This document shows, one piece after another, positions 1 to 5,465 of a stretch of 12,516 bases of DNA. The notes beneath the pieces were generated by a model. The model saw only the letters and a list, made by a program, of their open reading frames with translations, did not search any database and was not told the DNA's origin. The DNA is from a bacterium. Lineage in GTDB: Bacteria; Eremiobacterota; Eremiobacteria; Baltobacterales; Baltobacteraceae. The translations under genes were made by a program, and so were the position numbers. The stretch's first letter is position 1; the number at the start of each line of letters is the position of its first letter. The DNA is taken from assembly GCA_021781095.1 (NCBI GenBank), contig JAJXXM010000380.1, forward strand, positions 1 to 12,516, written 5' to 3'.

Positions 1-55
1 CCACGGCTGCGGCTTTGAATTCGGCCGAGTACGTCTCGCGTGACTTCGGTTTCAT
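1..55 (-). CDS. IS3-family transposase OrfA, N-terminal 18 codons (runs off the left edge)
   Basis: Read on the minus strand from the ATG at 55-53, the product begins MKPKSRETYSAEFKAAAV and continues past the window edge. The Y-S-A-E-F-K-x-x-A-V pattern near the N-terminus is typical of the small helix-turn-helix protein (OrfA, HTH_Tnp_1 family) of IS3-type insertion sequences, which binds the element's ends and is fused to the OrfB integrase by frameshifting. A strong Shine-Dalgarno sequence AAGGAGGG (minus strand, 59-66) lies 3 nt upstream of the ATG and supports this start. A probable IS terminal repeat follows at 92-118, as expected for the upstream end of such an element. Only 18 residues are visible, so the exact IS group, and whether the element is intact, cannot be told. 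The gene points away from the rest of the window. Confidence 0.68.
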   Translation of the reverse strand, partial: MKPKSRETYSAEFKAAAV

Positions 56-91
56 GGACCCTCCTTTTCCTCATCAGGTGAGGCTTATCTT

Positions 92-118
92 GGAGTCCAC
101 GAAATCGGGTCAAGTCCA
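92..118 (-). mobile_element. Probable terminal inverted repeat of the IS3-type element
   Basis: Read outward-in on the minus strand this stretch begins TGGACTTGACCCG and contains GTGGACTCC. The T-G terminus and the TTGACCC...GTGGAC layout resemble terminal repeats of IS3-family elements. It lies 37 nt upstream of the orfA start, a normal distance. The matching end is outside the window, so the repeat is not confirmed by pairing. The element would occupy 1 to about 118, with host DNA starting near 119. Confidence 0.5.
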
Positions 119-221
119 GGATGACACTCATTGTCACGCCGAGTAGGCCCGTAGGGCCGTATCGAGGCGGCGCACGCAAGTTCCCTCGATACGCCGCCTT
201 CGGCGGCTACTCGGGATGACA
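119..221. repeat. REP/BIME-like palindromic repeat unit, copy 1
   Basis: The unit has two hairpin arms in opposite orientation. Left arm 132-173: outer CGA/TCG pairing (140-142 with 162-164) around a 5-bp tip stem GGCCC/GGGCC (146-150 with 154-158, loop GTA). Right arm 181-221: outer CGA/TCG around a 6-bp tip stem GCCGCC/GGCGGC (193-198 with 202-207, loop TTC). The reverse complement of the right arm matches the left arm at the flanks (TGTCA, CCGAGTAG, CGTATCGAGG), while the tip stems differ but both pair. That is the covariation expected of a structured repeat. A 7-bp spacer separates the arms. There is no coding potential. It resembles bacterial REP/BIME elements, which are usually intergenic and dispersed; no RAYT transposase is visible here. 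Confidence 0.75.
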
Positions 222-229
222 AAGCTGCG

Positions 230-245
230 GCTACTCGGGATGACA
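230..245. repeat. Extra partial half-arm of the repeat, after copy 1
   Basis: GCTACTCGGGATGACA repeats the last 16 bases of the right arm at 206-221, separated by the 8-bp filler 222-229. The same half-arm follows copy 2 at 349-364 with a different 7-bp filler. The array therefore reads arm-arm-half, arm-arm-half. The last bases of this half-arm overlap the start of copy 2. Confidence 0.65.
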
Positions 246-341
246 CTCATTGTCACGCCGAGTAGGCCCGCAGGGCCGTATCGAGGCGGCGCGAAAAGCG
301 TTCCCTCGATACGCCGCCTTCGGCGGCTACTCGGGATGACA
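238..341. repeat. REP/BIME-like palindromic repeat unit, copy 2
   Basis: This is a near-exact direct copy of the unit at 119-221. The left arm (251-292) differs from copy 1 by a single base, T152 to C271, which lies in the hairpin loop so the stem (265-269 with 273-277) is kept. The right arm (301-341) is identical to 181-221, with its tip stem at 313-318/322-327. Only the spacer between the arms differs in sequence (8 bp GAAAAGCG here, 7 bp ACGCAAG in copy 1). The stretch 56-393 contains no gene apart from the IS end and these repeats. Confidence 0.75.
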
Positions 342-348
342 GGGATCC

Positions 349-364
349 GCTACTCGGGATGACA
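349..364. repeat. Extra partial half-arm of the repeat, after copy 2
   Basis: The same 16-base half-arm as at 230-245. It ends the repeat island 29 bp before the GTG start of the glycosyltransferase-like gene, so any promoter or leader of that gene must lie in or beside the repeats. I could not recognise a convincing promoter. Confidence 0.65.
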
Positions 365-393
365 GAGTTGCCGCTGCTCGAACGAACCGCGGC

Positions 394-1209
394 GTGAGCC
401 TCACGGTCTGCATCCCCTCGCGTGCCGAGCCCTCGCCCGAAACGCAGATGGCGCTCGCGAACAATCTCGGCAGCACCGCGCACGAAATTGTTGCCGTCGT
501 CGGCCAACCCGTCGTCGACGCACGCAACGAACTCGCGCGGCGCGCGCTCGAACGCGGCGCCGAATTCACGCTCTGGCTCGACGACGACGCGTTCTTTGAA
601 CCCGGTACCGTCGAACGGCTCCTCGCAGCGATACGCGCGCAACCCTCCATCGATATGCTCGCGGCGTTCGCGTGCGATCGCAAGCCGTTCTGCTCGCCGA
701 ACGCATTCCGCTTGCACGGCGATCGCTACGTCGCGCTCGTCGAACGAAGCACGCAGGCGCCCGTCGCACTACCGGCCTGGGCGCCGCGTTACAGCATCGG
801 CGAGATCGTTCCCATCGATGCCTGCGCCTTCCATGCCGTCCTCATGCGCACCGCGCTGCTCGAACGTATGGGAGCCGCACCGTTCGCCCTCGCCCGCGAG
901 GATGCGTACGGCGAAGACCTGCAGTTCTGTCGCCGCGCGCGGGCAGCCGGAGCGCACCTGGCGCTCGAAAGCGGGGCATCGGTCGCCCACGTCGACGCGG
1001 AGAGCGGGCTCGCATTTCTCCCCTACAAACCGCCGGGGCGCATCGTCGGCAACCGCTTCACGGTCGTTCCCGATACCCGCAGCGCCGCCGAGATTGCCGC
1101 TCCGTGGCGCGAGCGCGATATTCGCGCCGGCCGCGGGTACGGCGCCGAGCTCGACGCGATTTTCCGCTCCGCCTATCACCGCACGCAAGGCAAGCCTCAC
1201 AGCCTGTAG
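394..1209 (+). CDS. GT-A fold (family 2-like) glycosyltransferase-related protein
   Basis: A 271-residue cytosolic protein with no signal peptide or membrane segment. It opens with a beta strand LTVCIPSR (residues 3-10), typical of the nucleotide-binding start of GT-A glycosyltransferases. The motif LWLDDDAFF (60-68) fits the DxD metal/sugar-nucleotide site. GEDLQFCRRARAAG (173-186) fits the acceptor-side ED motif with the following helix, and a later AHVD (198-201) may supply the usual C-terminal histidine. Inferred role: transfer of a sugar from a nucleotide donor; the substrate is unknown. The GTG at 394 is the only usual start that keeps the first strand. The frame stays open upstream only to 340, and no Shine-Dalgarno sequence is visible. 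It is co-directional with the lipoprotein array 49 bp downstream. A link to envelope glycans or to glycosylation of the Ser/Thr-rich lipoproteins is possible but only inferred. Confidence 0.72.
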   Translation: MSLTVCIPSRAEPSPETQMALANNLGSTAHEIVAVVGQPVVDARNELARRALERGAEFTLWLDDDAFFEPGTVERLLAAIRAQPSIDMLAAFACDRKPFCSPNAFRLHGDRYVALVERSTQAPVALPAWAPRYSIGEIVPIDACAFHAVLMRTALLERMGAAPFALAREDAYGEDLQFCRRARAAGAHLALESGASVAHVDAESGLAFLPYKPPGRIVGNRFTVVPDTRSAAEIAAPWRERDIRAGRGYGAELDAIFRSAYHRTQGKPHSL

Positions 1210-1244
1210 GGGCGTGACTTCAAAAGACGAAGTTTCCCGAGCCC

Positions 1245-1252
1245 GGGGAGGA
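1245..1252 (+). promoter_or_regulatory. Ribosome binding site deciding the start of lipoprotein A1
   Basis: GGGGAGGA lies 6 nt before the ATG at 1259. It settles the start inside an open frame that extends back to 422 across the glycosyltransferase gene. Confidence 0.8.
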
Positions 1253-1258
1253 CGTCTC

Positions 1259-3487
1259 ATGCGCTCTGCGTTCGTACTACTATTTTTTGTCGCTGCCGCG
1301 GCGCTCGCCGCGTGCGGCGGTGGAGGCGCAAGCGGGTCGCTGCCGGCGACGAACGCGCCGTCGAGCAACGGCACCCGCCCAAGCGCCGCGATGACCTTTC
1401 ACTTCCCCGCTCCCTCCACGGCGAGCGGCGCTCGCGCGCCCAAGTATCTCTCCCCGAACACAACCTCGGTCACGATTACCATCACGGCAGTCAACGGCGT
1501 TCCGCCGAACCCGGCGATTCCGCCGACGACGATTGCGGTCGCCCCCGGGCAAGGAACCTGTACGGCAGTCGTCAGCGGTGGTTTCAGCTGCACCGCCACC
1601 GTCGGTGCGGTCGCCGGAAGCGACACGTTCCTCATTCAAGCTTACGATAGCAGCGGCACGCTGCTCTCGTCGGGGAGCATCACCGTCGCGGTAAATCCAA
1701 CCGGCACGACCACGGTCACGACGCCGCTCGTGCTCGGGGGCGTCAGCGCGAGCACCACGTTTGTCGAACCCTCCCCGGGGCCGCAGAGCGACGGCTCCGC
1801 GCTCACCACCGCGGGTACGTGGATTCCACCCGCCGACGGCACCGCGCGAACGCTCACCATCTCCGTCGTCGCGAAGGACGCCTCCGGCAATTTGATCGTC
1901 GGGCCGCTCGCGACGCCGATTCCCATCGCATTGACCGATCCCAGCGGCGGCACGCTCTCCGATACTATCTCGCCGAGCGCGAATGCAAACGGCACAGCGA
2001 TCGTCGCGGTGCCGGCGACGGTCACGCTGAAATATAGCGGCGCGGCGTATTACACCGCCGCCTCGCCCGCTCCGGGAACGCTCGTGCTCGGCAGCGGAAG
2101 CGGCGCGACGACGATCGATATTACACCGCTTCAAGCGACGCCCTCGATCTCGCTCGCCAATGCGACCGTCGGCGTTCCGTTTACGGTCACCGCAACGGAA
2201 GCAAACGCAAGCACGCTCACCTTTACCGCGACGGCGGCATCATCGGGCGGCACGTTCGAAGCGGCCTGCCCGGGCGCAACACCGCCGCCGACCGGCGCAA
2301 CGACGCTCTCCTGTTCGACGACCTCGGGAAGCGTTGCATTCAACGTCGCGCCGACCGGGCTGGGCACCGGTGGATCGCTCGCAATCTCCGATGCGAACGG
2401 CGTCAGTATCAAACAACCGTTCGACGTGACGCCGCAAAGCGGCGGCGGCATTAACGTGCCCCCGCACACCGTCGTCGATTACGCCGTTTTCGCAACGGCG
2501 CCCTCACCGGCACCATCGCCGAACGTCAATTTGCTACTCGGCATGACCGTCGGGCCGAATGGATCGCACGTATATTTCTCCGAAGGCGTCCTCGGAGGAA
2601 TCGGCATATTTTCGCCGAGCACGTGCATCCCCGGAGCGACGAACTGCATACAATCGGCGACCGTAAGCGGCTACGCGAGCCCCTTCCCGCTCGATCTCGT
2701 CGCAGCGAACGGCTCGCTGATATTCGACGACGACAACACGAACGGGGTCTACGCCGCGGCCTGCGGCGGAACGTCGTGCGTGGCTTCGCAGATCGGGGCA
2801 GCGCTCAGCGCGCCGGGGCCGTTCGTGAACACCGGATCGGGGCTCGTGAATTTCGAGTTCGGCGGCACGCCTGAACTCTATTCGCCCATCGGCGCGCTAT
2901 GGACGAGCGCAAATTCGCCGCTCGTTTCGGCGAGCCAAGCGGCAATCGGCCTCTCGGGCGAAGCGACGGCAACGGGGACGAGCAGCGGCGGCGTCGCATC
3001 GCTCGAATCGGTCGTTTCATCGGGAACCGGGCCGCTCGCGCTGCCGACGAACTTCACGACGCTCCCGTACTGCTCGAATCCTTCGCAGACGTCGACCGAT
3101 ACCGGAACGATCGCCCTCGACGGACTCGCACTCGGCAGCGACGGCAACCTGTGGGTCGTGGAAAAAGATCGGCGGTATATCGCGGCAATCGCGCCGGGCA
3201 ACTGCATCGTCGGTGAATATCCGTTGCCGAACCAAGGCGTCACCGGGCCCACGTTCCCCACCGGAGTTCCGCAAAAGTACACCGTCGTCGCAGGGCCCGA
3301 CGGAAATCTTTGGGTGACCGATCCCGCGAATAATTCGATCGATCGCGTTACGACATCGGGTGCCGCGACCGCGTTCTCTATTCCTACCCCCGCGGCCGAC
3401 CCGTTCGATATCATCGTCGGCCCCGACGGAAATCTCTGGTTTACCGAAGCAGTGACGCTCAAGATCGGCGAGGTAGTTCTGCAATGA
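1259..3487 (+). CDS. Lipoprotein A1: paired-Cys N-terminal domain, Ig-like modules, C-terminal NHL/Vgb-like beta-propeller
   Basis: 742 residues. The lipoprotein signal peptide ends LAAC (Cys19) and is followed by a Gly/Ser linker. The N-terminal beta domain (about 44-146) carries PKYLSPNT (61-68) and a close cysteine pair C101/C111. An Ig-like module follows with DASGNLIVG (207-215), then a second module with C337/C352. The C-terminal part (about 400-742) has propeller-blade motifs at about 432-440, 483-489, 627-634, 679-687 and 721-729 (the last GPDGNLWFTE), with cysteines at 456/463, 502/507 and 605/649. Ten cysteines follow the lipobox. It should be exported and lipid-anchored, with no Asp after the Cys. 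Function is unknown; binding is more likely than catalysis. The frame is open far upstream, but the ATG at 1259 is chosen for its signal peptide and GGGGAGGA Shine-Dalgarno sequence (1245-1252). Confidence 0.85.
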   Translation: MRSAFVLLFFVAAAALAACGGGGASGSLPATNAPSSNGTRPSAAMTFHFPAPSTASGARAPKYLSPNTTSVTITITAVNGVPPNPAIPPTTIAVAPGQGTCTAVVSGGFSCTATVGAVAGSDTFLIQAYDSSGTLLSSGSITVAVNPTGTTTVTTPLVLGGVSASTTFVEPSPGPQSDGSALTTAGTWIPPADGTARTLTISVVAKDASGNLIVGPLATPIPIALTDPSGGTLSDTISPSANANGTAIVAVPATVTLKYSGAAYYTAASPAPGTLVLGSGSGATTIDITPLQATPSISLANATVGVPFTVTATEANASTLTFTATAASSGGTFEAACPGATPPPTGATTLSCSTTSGSVAFNVAPTGLGTGGSLAISDANGVSIKQPFDVTPQSGGGINVPPHTVVDYAVFATAPSPAPSPNVNLLLGMTVGPNGSHVYFSEGVLGGIGIFSPSTCIPGATNCIQSATVSGYASPFPLDLVAANGSLIFDDDNTNGVYAAACGGTSCVASQIGAALSAPGPFVNTGSGLVNFEFGGTPELYSPIGALWTSANSPLVSASQAAIGLSGEATATGTSSGGVASLESVVSSGTGPLALPTNFTTLPYCSNPSQTSTDTGTIALDGLALGSDGNLWVVEKDRRYIAAIAPGNCIVGEYPLPNQGVTGPTFPTGVPQKYTVVAGPDGNLWVTDPANNSIDRVTTSGAATAFSIPTPAADPFDIIVGPDGNLWFTEAVTLKIGEVVLQ

Positions 3488-5382
3488 GACGGATTCGACG
3501 CAACATTCTCAAGCATCTCAAAAACGTTCGCCGCGAGCTCGCGGCATCGGGACTCGCATTCGCGCTGCTCGCCGGTTGTGGCGGCGGAAGCGGCGCGGGA
3601 AGCGGCATGCCCTCGCATGCGATACCCACGGTCGGCGGGAACGGGACGCTCGCGCTGTCGTTGCAAGTGCCAAGCCCGGCACTGCAAGCGAATCGCCGTT
3701 CGCCAAAATACGTTTCGCCCGACACCCAATATATCGGTATCAGTTATCTCTCCGGCGCAAATCAAACGTTTACACCCGCGCAGATCGAGGCGCCGCAAGC
3801 GAGTTTCGCCGTGTCATCACCCTCCGTCTGCGCGCTTCAAAGCAACGGCTATCGCTTCTGCTCGGTCGCCGTTTCGTTGGCGCCGGGAACCTACACCGTC
3901 GGAATCACGACGTGGGCCGCACCCCCGACGGCCGGCGCGTTCGCCGCAAGCAGCGAACTTTCGCAAACGACGCTCCCAGCTGAAGTCGTCACCGCCGGGA
4001 CCGCTGCAAATCTTGGGAATGCGACTGCGATTAATGCGTCGCTCGATGCTATCCCCGCCGGGCTTGCCGTCACGCCATTGCCCTCGCAGGCGCACGTCAC
4101 GACGGAGGGCGCGACGTACGACATCATCGGCATGTCGCCGGCCGATTTTCTCGTCGAACCGATCGATGCGGCGGGCAATATCATCGTCGGCCAAGGGGCT
4201 CCTAGCGTCTCGCTCGCAGCCGATAGCGCGCACGATACCGTCGTCACGCCGAATACGGGCAATCCGAACGAGTTCGCGGTTCAGGTCGTCGCGTGGAATA
4301 ACTCGCCGCTCTCGCTCACGGCAACGGCGACACCACCGGCCGGCTCGGGGCTCGGCCCACGCAGCACGCTACTCTCCGTGCAACCGATTCAGGAGTGGTG
4401 GGGAAGCTATGCAAATGCGGGGCCGATCGACGGCTTAGCGGGCTTTGCATTGCAGCCGACCTCGGGCGCGACCCCCTACTATGCGCCGCCCTTTACCGGA
4501 ACCGGCGCGGGCAGTCTTTCCACGCCGATCGATTCATTCATCAGCAATACCCCAACCTTGGATTACCGTGCATCCGTCGTCGATTCGTCGGGAAATATTT
4601 GGGTTGCCGACAACGCGACGACGCAGGTCATCGAATACGGCGTTCCAACGGTAAGCCAGGGGCTCGTAGCGATGGGCATACAGCTCGCCGCAAGCCCGTC
4701 GTTCACCGGCGCTTCAGGGATCGATCTCACCGCCGATGCCACCGGAAACATCTGGGTCTACGATTCGTACAACGGTTACCTCGAGGAGTACTCCGCTGCG
4801 ACCGGTGCGCACGAAAACTCGATCCCCGTATCAAGTTTGATCACCGCGCCCTCGCTGGCGACCGTTTCCGAAATTGAAGCGGTGGGTAGCGGTCCGCTCG
4901 CCGGCGATATTCTCATCGTCGGCACGCCGTTCGGATCTGCCAACGCCTCGGTCTATGCGATCAGTAGTCCATTTGCATCGCCGACGGTGACCACACTCTT
5001 CGCCGGAACGACCTCGGCCTCGGTACAGAAGATTGCGGTGACGCCTGCGGGTACGCTCGCGTGGATGACGATCGTCAACACTTCGACCTTTAGCAACAGC
5101 CTGATTGCAGCGAATGTCGTTTCAGCAACCTCGCTCGGCCCGACGCTTGGCTCGCTCCCCGCTACAAGTTCATGTCCTGGAATTAGCAGCGGAACCCCCA
5201 TGGGGTTTGGAAGCGGTCAGCCAATTGCCGCCGCGCCGGATGGCTCGGTCTGGGTCACACCCGTTCCGGCGAGCTACGGTACGGCCTGTAACTACACGCT
5301 TTCGGGAACCTCGGTCGTATTCACCGGTGGCTTCGTGCGCGATGCCTCCGATGGTGCGGTCGCCATCTCGATCGCCCCGTAA
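3484..5382 (+). CDS. Lipoprotein B1: paired-Cys N-terminal domain and degenerate propeller
   Basis: 632 residues. An unusually long basic n-region (about 19 residues, many Arg/Lys) precedes a short hydrophobic core ending LLAGC (Cys32). There is no internal start codon that would shorten it. The mature part has RRSPKYVSPDT (71-81), the cysteine pair C116/C126, and a B-specific stretch LDAIPAGL (187-194) leading to DAAGNIIVG (228-236). PIQEWWG (301-307) follows, then a propeller-like C-terminus with SSGNIWVAD (368-376), ATGNIWVYD (419-427) and PDGSVWVT (585-592). C564/C602 are the only other cysteines. The protein ends ISIAP. Its closest relative in the window is the 7875-9992 gene. The start overlaps the A1 stop (ATGA), suggesting translational coupling; a weak GAGG at 3470-3473 is the only Shine-Dalgarno candidate. 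It is probably lipid-anchored; function unknown. Confidence 0.83.
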   Translation: MRRIRRNILKHLKNVRRELAASGLAFALLAGCGGGSGAGSGMPSHAIPTVGGNGTLALSLQVPSPALQANRRSPKYVSPDTQYIGISYLSGANQTFTPAQIEAPQASFAVSSPSVCALQSNGYRFCSVAVSLAPGTYTVGITTWAAPPTAGAFAASSELSQTTLPAEVVTAGTAANLGNATAINASLDAIPAGLAVTPLPSQAHVTTEGATYDIIGMSPADFLVEPIDAAGNIIVGQGAPSVSLAADSAHDTVVTPNTGNPNEFAVQVVAWNNSPLSLTATATPPAGSGLGPRSTLLSVQPIQEWWGSYANAGPIDGLAGFALQPTSGATPYYAPPFTGTGAGSLSTPIDSFISNTPTLDYRASVVDSSGNIWVADNATTQVIEYGVPTVSQGLVAMGIQLAASPSFTGASGIDLTADATGNIWVYDSYNGYLEEYSAATGAHENSIPVSSLITAPSLATVSEIEAVGSGPLAGDILIVGTPFGSANASVYAISSPFASPTVTTLFAGTTSASVQKIAVTPAGTLAWMTIVNTSTFSNSLIAANVVSATSLGPTLGSLPATSSCPGISSGTPMGFGSGQPIAAAPDGSVWVTPVPASYGTACNYTLSGTSVVFTGGFVRDASDGAVAISIAP

Positions 5383-5465
5383 AAACAACCGATTCGATCC
5401 GGCTAAAGGAGCGGCTCCCCCCACACGATAACTTAGACCGCTCGAAAAAGCCCGTGAGGTTCACC
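5383..5465 (+). other. B1-to-A2 spacer
   Basis: An 83-bp spacer, the longest inside the array. It holds a small possible hairpin around GGAGCGGCTCC (5408-5418) without a U-tract, so I do not call a terminator. I found no convincing promoter. GTGAGGT at 5454-5460 serves as the Shine-Dalgarno sequence for the ATG at 5466. Confidence 0.45.

Noticed and set aside
119..364. CRISPR array
   Set aside because: There are only two units of about 120 bp, with inverted arms, identical flanks and very short variable fillers. There are no regular unique spacers and no cas genes.
422..1258. Apparent long N-terminal extension of the A1 frame across the glycosyltransferase gene
   Set aside because: It is Arg/Ser/Pro-rich out-of-frame translation of the GT gene. 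A clear Shine-Dalgarno sequence and lipoprotein signal place the start at 1259.
2878..3798. 306-residue open frame on the minus strand spanning the A1/B1 junction
   Set aside because: It is the antisense shadow of the two propeller and signal-peptide coding regions, with no ribosome site or motif of its own.
5454..5465. GTG start at 5454 for A2
   Set aside because: No ribosome site lies upstream of it, and the GTGAGG itself forms the Shine-Dalgarno sequence for the ATG at 5466.
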